The translations under genes were made by a program, and so were the position numbers. From Anaerolineae bacterium (lineage in GTDB: Bacteria; Chloroflexota; Anaerolineae; Promineifilales; Promineifilaceae), in NCBI GenBank assembly GCA_030425205.1, contig JAUIAP010000022.1, positions 43,341-107,340 on the forward strand: 64,000 nucleotides of DNA, in the 5' to 3' direction. Within the stretch, counting starts at the first letter, position 1. Each line of letters begins with the position of its first letter. Under the pieces are notes generated by a model. It made no database searches and had not been told where the DNA came from. It saw nothing but the letters and a program-made list of their open reading frames with translations. Positions 16,759 to 26,198 of the stretch are shown in pieces.

Positions 16759-17784
16759 ATGATTAAACTCACCGCACTCGCTTCTTGCGCTGGTTGAGCG
16801 TCTAAGTTCGGCCCGGCCGACTTGGCGCACGTGTTGCAGCCATTACGCGAGACTTTCAACGAAAACGACCATCCCAACCTGCTCGTCGGACTCGGCAGGG
16901 CGGATGATGCTGCCGTCTATCAACTTGACGGTCAACAGGCAATTATCAGCACGACCGACTTCTTCCCGCCGGTTGTCGATGACCCCTACGACTTTGGTGC
17001 CATTGCTGCCGCCAACGCGCTTTCCGATGTCTATGCAATGGGTGGGCGCGTGCTGTTTGCCTTGAATCTCGTCGCGTTTCCTGAGGGGTTGGACAAGGGA
17101 ATCTTGCGCGAAATTTTGCGCGGTGGCGCAGAGAAGGTCGCAGAGGCAGGTGGGGTCATTGCAGGCGGGCATACCGTCACCGATCCCGAACCAAAATACG
17201 GGCTTGCCGTGACGGGAATCGTCGATCCCGCGCGTGTCAAGCGCAAGGGCGGGGCGCGAGACGGCGACGTGTTATTGCTCACAAAACCACTGGGCGTCGG
17301 TGTGATTACAACCGCGTTGAAACGTGATTTAACCGAACCACATGAGGTCGCCGCCGCTGTAGAGAGCATGAAAACGCTTAACCGTCTGGCGGCCGAAGCT
17401 GCAATTGCCGCCAACGCGAGCAGCATGACCGACATCACAGGCTTTGGCCTACTCGGTCATGCCCGCGAAATGGCGGCGCAGGGGGCGGTCGATTTTCACT
17501 TTGAGGCGGCGCAACTGCCGTGGCTTGAAGGCACGCATAAATATGGTTTGCAGCGCGTTTTTCCCGGCGGTATGGGACGCAATCGTGAACATTTTGGTAA
17601 ATTTGTCTCATTCAGTGATCAGATCGATGTGTCAACACGTAACATGCTTTGGACACCCGAAACATCGGGTGGATTATTGATTGCCGTTGCGCCAGCTGAG
17701 GTTGGGACGGTGCAGGCCATCTGTCCGAATGCGGTCATTGTCGGTCGAGTGACATCGGGCAGCGGGCAAATCACTGTGCGCTGA
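16759..17784 (+). CDS. selD: Selenide, water dikinase SelD, a selenoprotein (in-frame TGA = Sec13)
   Basis: SelD makes selenophosphate from selenide and ATP, the selenium donor for selenocysteine tRNA and selenouridine. The ATG at 16759-16761 is followed by codons for MIKLTALASCAG, then TGA at 16795-16797, then ASKFGPADLAHVLQ without any frame change. SelD proteins have Cys or Sec three residues before a conserved Lys, and here U13-A-S-K16 fits exactly. Counting from the TTG at 16822 would lose this active site. The remainder has GLGRADDAAVYQLDG, IISTTDFFPPVVDDPYDFG, AIAAANALSDVYAMGG, GGHTVTDPEPKYG and TDITGFGLLGHAREM, all typical. Length is 341 residues with Sec. A hairpin follows the TGA (listed separately). 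No good ribosome-binding site is visible. Confidence 0.92.
16795..16823 (+). promoter_or_regulatory. UGA selenocysteine codon and candidate bSECIS hairpin in selD
   Basis: After TGA (16795-16797), AAGT (16804-16807) pairs with ACTT (16820-16823). T16808 is bulged, and CGG (16809-16811) pairs with CCG (16817-16819), leaving the apical loop CCCGG. A bulged U and G in the loop, about 15-18 bases after the UGA, resemble the SelB-binding hairpin of bacterial selenoprotein mRNAs. The structure was drawn by hand. Confidence 0.65.
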
Positions 17785-17793
17785 TTTCAGAAG

Positions 17794-17898
17794 GCCTGTG
17801 GTTTTAACCACAGGCTGTTACACAAAGTGCGTTGAAACGCACCGGAAACAACGCGCTTGAGCGCGTTTCGTGTATCAGCCTGCGGCTTTAGCCGTAGG
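17794..17898. repeat. Cluster of four consecutive hairpins downstream of selD
   Basis: Four stem-loops follow one another: GCCTGTGGTT/AACCACAGGC (17794-17815), GTGCGTT/AACGCAC (17827-17842), AACGCGC/GCGCGTT (17850-17867) and CCTGCGGC/GCCGTAGG (17879-17898, one G-U pair). The loops are short (2-4 bases). This looks like a composite intergenic palindromic element, and may also end the selD transcript. Confidence 0.65.
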
Positions 17899-17965
17899 AT
17901 TTTGGCAACGTCTCATCCTAATAGTGGGCTAGGCAGCGGCAGGCATATTTCAGACACAAAAATCT

Positions 17966-19462
17966 ATGTTACAACGCTATCTGCCGCCGACTTTATTATT
18001 GATTGCTGGATTGACGCTGCTTCTGCTCAGCGGGGCGCGTCATTTTTTTCAGTCGCGCACCAATCAGGTTGCTGGGTTTGTGGTGACAAATACGCCACTG
18101 GTTGCGACGCTTGCGCCAACGCGCACGCCACTCTACGCACCGACGCGCACGCCCGTACTAAGTACATCGCTGCCCGTCACGCCTAGCCCCACCGTCACCC
18201 CCGTTCCACTTGTCACGCCCACGGATACCCCATCCGCAACCACAGAAATTGTCGTGACTGAAACACCCATTCCAACCGGAACCGCACCACCGACGGAAAC
18301 GCTGTTGTCTACCGTTGTGGTCGTCACACAAACGCCGTTGCCGACTGATGAGACGGAGGCGCAGCAGGTGACAGCGACCCTAGTCGGCGAAGGCGAGACG
18401 GTTGAAATGACGGTAACCCCACTGCCCACCAGCACGTTTGCGTCAACCGCGACCGCAACACCCATAGCAACCAACACGCCGTCACCCACCAATACACCTC
18501 AGCCAACCAATACGCCGATGCCGACAAATACAGTTCAGGCAATTGATCCAAATTTTTCGATTACCTACCGCGAGCGATTTGGGGTGTCTGGGTCGATCAA
18601 GGATGCGCCACGTGCGCGGAGCGCGGGGTTGAATTACGGTAGTTTCATATCGTGGACAACGTTTGATACGAGTCAATTATCGGCCGATGTCACCCCATGG
18701 CAGATGGTGCGGGTTTCACAAGCGGGAATCATTGGGGGCTTAGAGCCACTTGGCGTCGCCGTGCGCGCCAATCCCGGCGGCTATTTTGTGATTGGCAATG
18801 AGCCAGACGTCGGGGTTCAAGACAACACGACCGCCCCACGCTATGCGGAGATTTATCACGATGCCTACTATTACATCAAAAGCATCGACCCAACCGCCCA
18901 AGTCGCCATTGCAGGGGTCGCCAGTCCAACTCCGTTGCGTCGCTTCTATCTCGAATTGGTGCTAAATCACTATGAGCAGACCTATGGGGAAAAGATGCCG
19001 ATCGATATTTGGACGATCCATGTTTACGTCCTGCGCGAGGAGCGTGATAGCTGGGGAATCGGCATTCCCACAGGGTTGGGTGGCACCGATCAGGGGATGC
19101 TCTATGAGATCGATGACCATAAGAATGCGGATATTGCCAACCAACTATTGACCGATTTCCGCTGGTGGCTGTCAGAAAAAGGGTATCGCGACACACCGTT
19201 AGCGATCACCGAGTTTGGCATTTTGCTGCCAGCCGATTATGGCTTTCCGCCTGAAGTTGTCTCTAACTACATGACAACGCTCGTTAACTACTATCTAAAT
19301 GCAGCAGGTGGGACGGGCTATCCGAGTGATGGCAACAAGCTGGTGCAGTGGTGGTTCTGGTTTAGCATTGTCGACCACGATCAGTTTGAAGTCAGCAATA
19401 TGTTGGATAGTGCGGGGCAGTTAACGCCTGTTGGTCGGACCTATGCGGGCTATATTCCATAA
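17966..19462 (+). CDS. Membrane-anchored glycoside hydrolase-like protein with Thr/Pro stalk
   Basis: The 498-residue protein begins with a transmembrane/signal helix (LPPTLLLIAGLTLLLLSGA). About 150 residues of Thr/Pro-rich stalk follow (TPSPTNTPQPTNTPMPTNTV). The C-terminal domain (about 195-498) resembles a TIM-barrel glycosidase of clan GH-A. Glu279 in VIGNEPDVG fits the acid/base after Asn, and Glu416 in LAITEFGILLP fits the nucleophile, 137 residues apart. WTIHVYVL and WWFWFSIVDHDQF are other active-site-like strands. The substrate is unknown. It is probably tethered outside the membrane and acts on polysaccharide. Confidence 0.72.
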   Translation: MLQRYLPPTLLLIAGLTLLLLSGARHFFQSRTNQVAGFVVTNTPLVATLAPTRTPLYAPTRTPVLSTSLPVTPSPTVTPVPLVTPTDTPSATTEIVVTETPIPTGTAPPTETLLSTVVVVTQTPLPTDETEAQQVTATLVGEGETVEMTVTPLPTSTFASTATATPIATNTPSPTNTPQPTNTPMPTNTVQAIDPNFSITYRERFGVSGSIKDAPRARSAGLNYGSFISWTTFDTSQLSADVTPWQMVRVSQAGIIGGLEPLGVAVRANPGGYFVIGNEPDVGVQDNTTAPRYAEIYHDAYYYIKSIDPTAQVAIAGVASPTPLRRFYLELVLNHYEQTYGEKMPIDIWTIHVYVLREERDSWGIGIPTGLGGTDQGMLYEIDDHKNADIANQLLTDFRWWLSEKGYRDTPLAITEFGILLPADYGFPPEVVSNYMTTLVNYYLNAAGGTGYPSDGNKLVQWWFWFSIVDHDQFEVSNMLDSAGQLTPVGRTYAGYIP

Positions 19463-19492
19463 TCGACCGATCACCAGCCAATACAAGAGCAA

Positions 19493-19522
19493 CCCCCTCT
19501 CCCTCATTCATGGGAAAGGGGG
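19493..19522. terminator. GC-rich hairpin between convergent genes
   Basis: CCCCCTCTCCC (19493-19503) and GGGAAAGGGGG (19512-19522) pair with one mismatch around an 8-base loop. It lies between convergent stops and could terminate either gene; there is no clear T-run. Confidence 0.5.
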
Positions 19523-19539
19523 CTAGGTGAAACTAATCT

Positions 19540-20931
19540 CTACTCTACAACGATAACTTTTTCGGCCGAAACTATCTTCCCATTCGCCACAAAGACCGCG
19601 TGGTCATTCCCATTGAGCCGAATCTCAACCACATGTTGCCCCGCAGGCAGCTTGCCAATAAAAAAGTAGGGGGCGTACATTCGGCCGATCTGTTCCCCAT
19701 TGAGCAAGACAACCCCATGCCCCTCGTTCGGTACAGTCGGTGTGCCAATTAACTCGGGTGTGAACGTCCAATCTTCGATCTCTGCAAAGAGTGTGTAGCT
19801 ACCGTCTGGTTCGCCAATTACCTCCAGCGTTGAGACTTGCGGCACGTCACCATTGCTCAGATCAACGGTCACGCGGCTGCCCTCTAATTTGGCGACCGCC
19901 ACTTCATACTGTTGCTGCGCCGTCACACTGTATGCACCGCTCACCACAAATACAAACAGCACAAAGTTGACCGCTGCAAACGCGACGCGCCAGTTCATCT
20001 TTTTGTGTAGCAGAATAGGGGGTTTGAACGTCTTGCCCGGCCCGTTGAGCAAAAAGACGAGCAACGCGGCGTGGACAGGCGTGTGCCCAATCACTTCTAG
20101 CTTGCCAAAAATAGTCGTTGTGGTGAAGAAGACGAGCGTAATGATCAACGAGAGAGGACGTTCAAGTAGGCCGATGATGAGTAGATAGCCCAAGTTGAGT
20201 TCGACGAAGGCGGCACCGCGCAGGAAAAATTCGGGTGGGAAGCCGAGCGTTAGCTGTGGATTCTGCGCCAACAGATATAATGCCCACTCTGGATAGACCA
20301 GCTTTTCCATTCCCAACCAGCCGAGCGCAAAGCCAACTGTGGCAAACAAAACGGGCAATGCGGAATCGCGCACAACCTGATTTTTGTTGCTGCTGACAAT
20401 GAGATAGTAGGCGATGCCAAGATAATGAACGTAGTCGATCATATGGAAAAAGCCGTACTCTCCCAACGCCAAGACAAATATGGCAAGCAATCCAACGCCA
20501 GCGGCTGGTGTCGTGCGTTCGGAAATGAGCAGCATGGCCAGCACAAACTGTAGCCACCCCACCCAAACGGCCGTCACCGCCAATTCAGGTGCGAGCATTG
20601 AATCTGTTTGCCACGATAGCAACAGCGTTGCGCCCATAGCGACGCGCATGATCAGCCCGCTATATTGTGAACGAGCCGCCAGCCACTCGTTGACGCGCCG
20701 ATAGATTTCCCAGCGGCCTAAATATCGCTCGGCCACAACCAGCGCGCCGATCACGATCATGCTCAATACGAGCAGCGCGAAAAAGGTCGGCACCGCAATT
20801 TCACGCAATGTGAGTGGTTTGTCTAAGAAGCTGAAATCGCTAAACCACTTGACGTGCGCTTCGGCCGATTGTGGCAAAACCGCCAAGACAAGCATCAGTC
20901 CAAACCATTTCCAATTAATTCTGATGGGCAT
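19540..20931 (-). CDS. Polytopic membrane protein, DoxX-like, with C-terminal beta domain
   Basis: About 463 residues from the ATG at 20931, which has GGAG seven bases upstream; an in-frame ATG 18 bases earlier is less likely. A signal-like helix (WFGLMLVLAVLPQSAEA) precedes HVKWFSDFSF. Around ten hydrophobic segments follow, with a stretch (ELNLGYLLIIGLLERPLSLI) and GHTPVHAALLVFLLNGPG reminiscent of DoxX-like proteins. The last 130 residues form a soluble beta-rich region: VTVDLSNGDVPQVSTLEVIG and LPAGQHVVEIRLNGNDHAVF. I do not recognise a characterised family. It may modify or sense lipids or redox state, but this is speculation. Confidence 0.55.
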   Translation of the reverse strand: MPIRINWKWFGLMLVLAVLPQSAEAHVKWFSDFSFLDKPLTLREIAVPTFFALLVLSMIVIGALVVAERYLGRWEIYRRVNEWLAARSQYSGLIMRVAMGATLLLSWQTDSMLAPELAVTAVWVGWLQFVLAMLLISERTTPAAGVGLLAIFVLALGEYGFFHMIDYVHYLGIAYYLIVSSNKNQVVRDSALPVLFATVGFALGWLGMEKLVYPEWALYLLAQNPQLTLGFPPEFFLRGAAFVELNLGYLLIIGLLERPLSLIITLVFFTTTTIFGKLEVIGHTPVHAALLVFLLNGPGKTFKPPILLHKKMNWRVAFAAVNFVLFVFVVSGAYSVTAQQQYEVAVAKLEGSRVTVDLSNGDVPQVSTLEVIGEPDGSYTLFAEIEDWTFTPELIGTPTVPNEGHGVVLLNGEQIGRMYAPYFFIGKLPAGQHVVEIRLNGNDHAVFVANGKIVSAEKVIVVE

Positions 20932-21069
20932 ACTAACTCTCCATGACATTCATTTGCAAAAAAGTGTAACAAGTGCCAGCGTGTACGTCTATTATTTTAT
21001 GACATGCACAAAAAGATCGTGACATTTGACTGTTTGCATTTCGGCCGAAAACACTTAAACTGCATATCG

Positions 21070-23340
21070 ATGACTGTAAAAAGACGACAATTTTCGGCCG
21101 AATTCAGGCAGCAAGCCCTCGCTAAACTAAACGCAAACGGTATAACTGCCGCCCAACTTGAACGTGACCTAAACTTGACGCGAGGAACCCTTTCTCGCTG
21201 GAAAAAACAATACAATACGATGACTGACGAAATCCCACCGCAAATTACGATTGACCTGACTGCTCCTACTTATTATGTTAACCGCGAACTAAGTCAAATA
21301 GAATTTAATCGGCGTGTCTTAGAGCAAAGCATGGACCCGCGCCATCCCCTGCTTGAACGCGCCAAATTTGTTGCGATCTTTGCGACAAATATGGATGAAT
21401 TTTTCATGGTGCGGGTCAGCGGATTGAAGCAACAGGTCGCCTTAGGGATCAATGAATCGCCGGCCGATGGCCTTACGCCACGTGAACAGCTTGTCGCCAT
21501 TCATCGACTGACCACCAAGTTGGTGCATGATGAGATGGACAATTGGCATGCCATTGAAAATGCGCTTTACGAAGCGGATGTACAGGTGCGCCACTACAAT
21601 GAGCTAAAGTCGAGTCGCAAGCGTAAATTGCGTCAATATTTTGAGCAGGAGATTTTTCCCGTCCTCACGCCGCTCGCCTTTGACCCCTCTCATCCCTTCC
21701 CACACATCTCAAATTTGAGCATCAACCTCGCGGTCGTCATCCGTGATCCCGACACAAATGAAACACAGTTTGCCCGTGTCAAGGTTCCGCAATCGTTGCC
21801 GCGCCTTGTTCCATTGCGCCGCGTTGCACCTGAGGAGTTGGTGCAACCTTCGACGCTCAAATTCGTCTGGCTTGAGCAAGTGATTCAGGCCAACCTCGAT
21901 CAACTCTTTCCCGGCATGGAAATTGTCGATGCCTATCCGTTCCGCGTTACCCGTAACAACGATATGGAGATTCAGGAAGAGGAAGCGGATGATCTGCTGC
22001 TTTCGATTGAGGAAAATGTGCGGCAGCGACACTTTGGTAACGTCGTGCGGCTCGAAGTTGATGACAGTATGCCAGACACGATCCGCGCTGTTCTGATGCA
22101 GAATTTCGAGATTGGCTCATATGATGTCTACACCGTCGATGGCCCGTTGGGACTTTCTAGCTTGTGGGAACTTCTGCGAATCGAACGCCCCGATTTAAAG
22201 GACGAGAATTTTTTTCCGAAACATCCTGAGCCGCTTAAAAACGTCGAAAGTATTTTCAGCGTCTTGCGCCGTCAGGATGTGTTACTACATCGTCCCTATG
22301 ACAACTTCAGTAACGTCATCGATCTGCTCAACCGTGCCGCCGTCGATCCCGATGTTTTGGCGATCAAGATCACGCTCTATCGTGTAGGCGGAAACTCGGC
22401 CGTTGTGGACGCACTCATGCTAGCGCGCGCGAACAATAAACAGGTGGCCGCACTTGTCGAACTGAAAGCACGATTTGATGAGGAAAGCAACATCAACTGG
22501 GCGCGCAAGCTAGAGCGCGCCGGCGTACACGTCGTTTATGGCGTGTTGGGTTTGAAAGTGCATGCCAAGATGCTGCTCGTCGTGCGCCGTGAACGCGGTG
22601 GGATTCGCCGCTATGTGCATCTAGCGACGGGAAACTACAATGCGAACACGGCCCGTGTCTATGAGGACATCGACTTCTTCACGAGTGATGACGCGATTGG
22701 TAGCGACGCGACGGACGTGTTCAACTTTTTGACAGGTTACTCGAAACAGCGCGAATTTAATCGCTTTTTGGTCGCGCCAATGACGTTGCGCGATAAGCTG
22801 ATGGAGGCAATTTCGGCCGAATCCACACGCGGCGCAGACGGTCACGTCATCATTAAATGCAACTCTATTGTTGATCCAAAATTTATCCAATCACTCTATC
22901 GCGCCTCACAAGCTGGCACAAAGGTCGAACTGATCGTGCGCGGTATCTGTTGTTTGCGACCCGGTATTGAGGGTGTGAGTGAAAATATCACCGTGCGCAG
23001 TATCGTCGGTCGCTTTCTCGAACACTCTCGCATCTACTACTTCGCCAACGACGGTGATCCCATCATCTATGCGGGCAGCGCAGATCCCATGCCGCGCAAT
23101 TTAGATCGGCGCGTGGAGATCGTTTTTCCAATCAAGGATGGGATATTGCGGCGCGAGTTGTTTGAAAACTTTCTGCAAAAGCAGCTTTCCGACACGGTAG
23201 CTGCCTATGAGATGCAGAGTGACGGCTCCTACAAACGGTTGTTGGACGAGTTAGAAGATTCACAGGTGGGATTTGATAGTCAAGTTTGGATGCTCCATAA
23301 GCGCGAGACGCTGTTGCAGGCAAAATCGGCCGAAGTCTAA
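21070..23340 (+). CDS. ppk1: Polyphosphate kinase 1 with N-terminal transposase-type HTH extension
   Basis: PPK1 reversibly polymerises the terminal phosphate of ATP into polyphosphate. The catalytic part starts around YYVNRELSQIEFNRRVLEQS and has both family histidines, in LKVHAKMLLVVRRERGG (phospho-His) and FLEHSRIYYFANDGD. DPDVLAIKITLYRVGGNS and the closing NLDRRVEIVFPI are also present. Upstream in the same frame are about 50 extra residues, TVKRRQFSAEFRQQALAKLN and LNLTRGTLSRWKKQYN, which match the helix-turn-helix of IS3-type OrfA transposases, not PPK1. ATG at 21220 would start a normal-length PPK1; I use 21070 because the HTH is open and in frame. The frame extends to 21004. It stands alone, divergent from the gene at 19540. 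Confidence 0.9.
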   Translation: MTVKRRQFSAEFRQQALAKLNANGITAAQLERDLNLTRGTLSRWKKQYNTMTDEIPPQITIDLTAPTYYVNRELSQIEFNRRVLEQSMDPRHPLLERAKFVAIFATNMDEFFMVRVSGLKQQVALGINESPADGLTPREQLVAIHRLTTKLVHDEMDNWHAIENALYEADVQVRHYNELKSSRKRKLRQYFEQEIFPVLTPLAFDPSHPFPHISNLSINLAVVIRDPDTNETQFARVKVPQSLPRLVPLRRVAPEELVQPSTLKFVWLEQVIQANLDQLFPGMEIVDAYPFRVTRNNDMEIQEEEADDLLLSIEENVRQRHFGNVVRLEVDDSMPDTIRAVLMQNFEIGSYDVYTVDGPLGLSSLWELLRIERPDLKDENFFPKHPEPLKNVESIFSVLRRQDVLLHRPYDNFSNVIDLLNRAAVDPDVLAIKITLYRVGGNSAVVDALMLARANNKQVAALVELKARFDEESNINWARKLERAGVHVVYGVLGLKVHAKMLLVVRRERGGIRRYVHLATGNYNANTARVYEDIDFFTSDDAIGSDATDVFNFLTGYSKQREFNRFLVAPMTLRDKLMEAISAESTRGADGHVIIKCNSIVDPKFIQSLYRASQAGTKVELIVRGICCLRPGIEGVSENITVRSIVGRFLEHSRIYYFANDGDPIIYAGSADPMPRNLDRRVEIVFPIKDGILRRELFENFLQKQLSDTVAAYEMQSDGSYKRLLDELEDSQVGFDSQVWMLHKRETLLQAKSAEV

Positions 23341-23414
23341 CCAGACTGTTCAAACAATAAAAGTGGCGAAACCTGAACTCGCTTGACTATCCACCGTAAA
23401 TTTCCCACAATTCA

Positions 23415-25121
23415 ATGGTGAATACACTCAATGAAACCTATCGCAAAAATGCCCGCACATTCGATTTTGTCCCAGTCGTCGATGTTGAACTAGACGACAG
23501 TGCATGGGTCGCCAACCATGCAAGGATCGACATGGCAGGGCGGGAAGCCGAATTTGCCCAGCTCATTCATGCGCTGATCGATCCGCCATGCGCCGCCCAG
23601 CTCAAAGATCGCCGTTATCGCAGCAACATGCACGACTTTGCGCGCAATGATGGGTTGCCTTGGCTGACCAAAGCACAACTGATCGATGTCTATCGTCAAC
23701 TTTGCCAGCTAAATTACTTTACGTTTGATCCCGCCATCATCACCTATCTGCAAAAGAAGCCAACCCGCTCGCAAGCAGGCGTTGCCGTTGTAACGGTGTT
23801 GACCAAGCCGTTTCCCTGTCCGGGCAAGTGCATTTTCTGCCCAACCGACGTGCGGATGCCAAAGAGCTATCTGCACGATGAACCCGGTGCACAGCGAGCT
23901 GAGCGGCACAACTTTGATCCGTATGACCAAACCCTTTCGCGCATCGAAGCCCTCGCGGCAACCGGTCATCCAACGAACAAAATCGAGCTACTGATTCTCG
24001 GCGGCACGTGGTCAAGCTATCGACGGGACTATCAGGAGTGGTTCATCAAACGCTGTTTTGACGCAATGAATGGGGTCGATTCGGCCGATCTTCCCACCGC
24101 CCAAACCTATAATACGACCACCCAGCGACGCAACGTCGGCCTCGTTGTCGAAACGCGCCAAGACCACATTGATGTGGACGAATTGCGGTGGCTACGTTAT
24201 CTCGGTGTGACCAAAGTTCAGGTCGGCATTCAGAGCATGGATGAGCAGGTGCTGGCGTTAAATGCGCGTGGGCATGATGCACAGGCGACCCGTGACGCCT
24301 TCCGCCTGCTGCGGCTGGGAGGGTTCAAAATACATGGTCACTGGATGGCAAATCTGCTTGGCGCGACGCTTGAGAGCGACCGCGCTGACTATGACAGCCT
24401 CTGGTCTGATCCCGCCGTGCGTCCCGACGAGCTAAAAATCTATCCGTGTATGCTCGTCGAAAATGCTGAACTTTATCAATATTGGCAGCGCGGCGAATAT
24501 CAACCATACAGTGAGGAAGATTTGACGCAGCTGCTTATGTACTGCCTCAAACGTACCCCTCGCTACAATCGCCTGACGCGCGTCATTCGCGATATTCCAA
24601 CAACCAATGTCGTTGCCGGCAACAAAAAGGCCAATCTGCGCCAAATTGCATCCCAGCGAATGGAGAAAAAAGGGGAACGTGGTTTTGACATCCGCAGTCG
24701 TGAAATTCGCCGCGAACAGGTCGCATGGGACGATCTTGAGTTGCGGGTTGAAACGTATGCAACGAACGGTACGACAGAACACTTCTTGAGCTATGAAACG
24801 GCCGATGACAAACTGGCTGGCTTTCTACGACTCTCATTCCCCGATCAAGACCAAGATCTGCCACTTCCCGAACTCGCAAACCATGCCATGATCCGCGAGG
24901 TACATGTCTACGGCCCCGTGATGAAGTTAGGGCTTGATAGTGATGGCGAAGCACAGCACATGGGCATCGGCGCTAAACTGATCGAGCAAGCCAAGCAGAT
25001 GTCACGCGCTGCTGGCTATGCCAAGCTCGCTGTCATCAGTGCCATTGGAACCCAAGAGTACTATGCCAAGCATCAATTTACGCTTGATAATCTATACATG
25101 ACAACTGATTTACATCAATAA
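23415..25121 (+). CDS. elp3: Elp3-type radical SAM / acetyltransferase tRNA-modifying enzyme
   Basis: Elp3 adds a carboxymethyl group to the wobble uridine of tRNA, using acetyl-CoA and S-adenosylmethionine. The 568-residue length is typical. The radical SAM cluster motif is PFPCPGKCIFCPTDVRMPKS (Cys-x3-Cys-x2-Cys). It is preceded by TRSQAGVAVVTVLTKP and followed by ILGGTWSSYRRDYQEWFIKR, the family motif, and by VGLVVETRQDHID and VTKVQVGIQSMDEQVL. The C-terminal third is a GNAT domain with AQHMGIGAKLIEQAKQMSRA and AVISAIGTQEYYAKHQF. Bacterial Elp3 proteins are scattered across phyla, including Chloroflexota. The gene is followed at 43 bp by a response-regulator gene. Confidence 0.95.
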   Translation: MVNTLNETYRKNARTFDFVPVVDVELDDSAWVANHARIDMAGREAEFAQLIHALIDPPCAAQLKDRRYRSNMHDFARNDGLPWLTKAQLIDVYRQLCQLNYFTFDPAIITYLQKKPTRSQAGVAVVTVLTKPFPCPGKCIFCPTDVRMPKSYLHDEPGAQRAERHNFDPYDQTLSRIEALAATGHPTNKIELLILGGTWSSYRRDYQEWFIKRCFDAMNGVDSADLPTAQTYNTTTQRRNVGLVVETRQDHIDVDELRWLRYLGVTKVQVGIQSMDEQVLALNARGHDAQATRDAFRLLRLGGFKIHGHWMANLLGATLESDRADYDSLWSDPAVRPDELKIYPCMLVENAELYQYWQRGEYQPYSEEDLTQLLMYCLKRTPRYNRLTRVIRDIPTTNVVAGNKKANLRQIASQRMEKKGERGFDIRSREIRREQVAWDDLELRVETYATNGTTEHFLSYETADDKLAGFLRLSFPDQDQDLPLPELANHAMIREVHVYGPVMKLGLDSDGEAQHMGIGAKLIEQAKQMSRAAGYAKLAVISAIGTQEYYAKHQFTLDNLYMTTDLHQ

Positions 25122-25164
25122 GGCGCGCGTTTTGATAAAGTAGCGCATAGGATGGTAACGAAGT

Positions 25165-25551
25165 ATGCGTGAAAGAACTCTTTTAGTGATTGATGATGAA
25201 TCGACTGTGCGTGAAGCAGTTGCGGATATTTTGGAGATGGAAGATATTGCCGTGATTGGCGCGCGTAATGGGGAAGAGGGCTTGGCGTTGTTTCGTGAAA
25301 ATCGGCCGAAAATCGACGCGATTCTGCTCGACATGCAGATGCCAGTCATGAACGGTGAAGAGACTTTTCTGCATCTCCGCAAACTCGATCCCAATGCCCA
25401 GATCATTCTCTCCTCTGGTTACAGCGAAGCGGAGACGATGCAACATTTTGTTGGGCAGGGGCTTGTCTCCTTTTTGCAAAAGCCTTATGACATCGATCAG
25501 TTGATTTCAACTGTTTTGCGTGTAATAGATAGTCAGGCGGTTACTGGTTAG
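25165..25551 (+). CDS. Single-domain response regulator (CheY-like)
   Basis: A 128-residue receiver domain without an output domain. The acidic pocket is LLVIDDESTVREA, the phosphoacceptor Asp lies in AILLDMQMPVMNGEE, the conserved Ser/Thr in IILSSGYSE, and the Lys in FLQKPYDID, all intact. It should accept a phosphate from a histidine kinase that is not encoded nearby. It follows elp3 by 43 bp and may be cotranscribed. Confidence 0.93.
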   Translation: MRERTLLVIDDESTVREAVADILEMEDIAVIGARNGEEGLALFRENRPKIDAILLDMQMPVMNGEETFLHLRKLDPNAQIILSSGYSEAETMQHFVGQGLVSFLQKPYDIDQLISTVLRVIDSQAVTG

Positions 25552-25613
25552 ATTGCGCGGGGCTAGTAAAATTAGCATACTTGCAACGAATTACGATTTT
25601 CCAATAACCATCC

Positions 25614-26105
25614 ATGCTTGAACTTTTCGTCTACACACTCAAAATCGAGGGCAACGATATGGCTGCCCTTTCACTGCTCCCGCCAGATATTGTCCAACAA
25701 CATGGCTTACCAGCCGCTGCCGTTTTTGGCGAAGTTGATCCACGTCGCCCCGATATGACGGTAGATGGATTCACCCCGAACGAAGAGTTTCTTGAACTAC
25801 TCAATAATGTTATCGCCACCCATGCGACGACATTGGAGAGCGTGCAGAAGCAGCTTACCAAAGTCAAGAATGGCCCTGTCTATGTGGTCGATCGGCGCAC
25901 AGTCAATCGCGGTGGCTTGCCCCCATTTGAAGATATTTTGGGTTGGTTTGCCGTGCGCGACGGCGAAATTCTCCCCGATAGCTATAATCCCAGCCCCAAC
26001 TATCAACTGCTCTCCAACAACGGCCCGCTTGAGTTAGAGTCTGAACTCGAAGAAAAATTGATCGATGCAGTGTATGAGACACTCGAGCAGGCCGCAGAGA
26101 GCTGA
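25614..26105 (+). CDS. Conserved hypothetical protein
   Basis: A 163-residue soluble protein, no signal peptide or transmembrane segment. It starts MLELFVYTLKIEGNDMAALS. It has an aliphatic helix in the middle (EEFLELLNNVIATHATTLES), a conserved-looking stretch VYVVDRRTVNRGGLPPFEDI with ILGWFAVRDGEILP, and an acidic C-terminus. I do not recognise the family. Codon use and the clean start suggest a real gene. It lies 62 bp after the response regulator and is convergent with the FAD/Fe-S dehydrogenase gene. Confidence 0.6.
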   Translation: MLELFVYTLKIEGNDMAALSLLPPDIVQQHGLPAAAVFGEVDPRRPDMTVDGFTPNEEFLELLNNVIATHATTLESVQKQLTKVKNGPVYVVDRRTVNRGGLPPFEDILGWFAVRDGEILPDSYNPSPNYQLLSNNGPLELESELEEKLIDAVYETLEQAAES

Positions 26106-26198
26106 CCCATCTAATTTCAACATCAATCGAATGCCCAAGCTGTTATAAAGTGCGTTGCCTATGCGACGAATGTTAGTAAACAGATATAGCGGGAAAAG

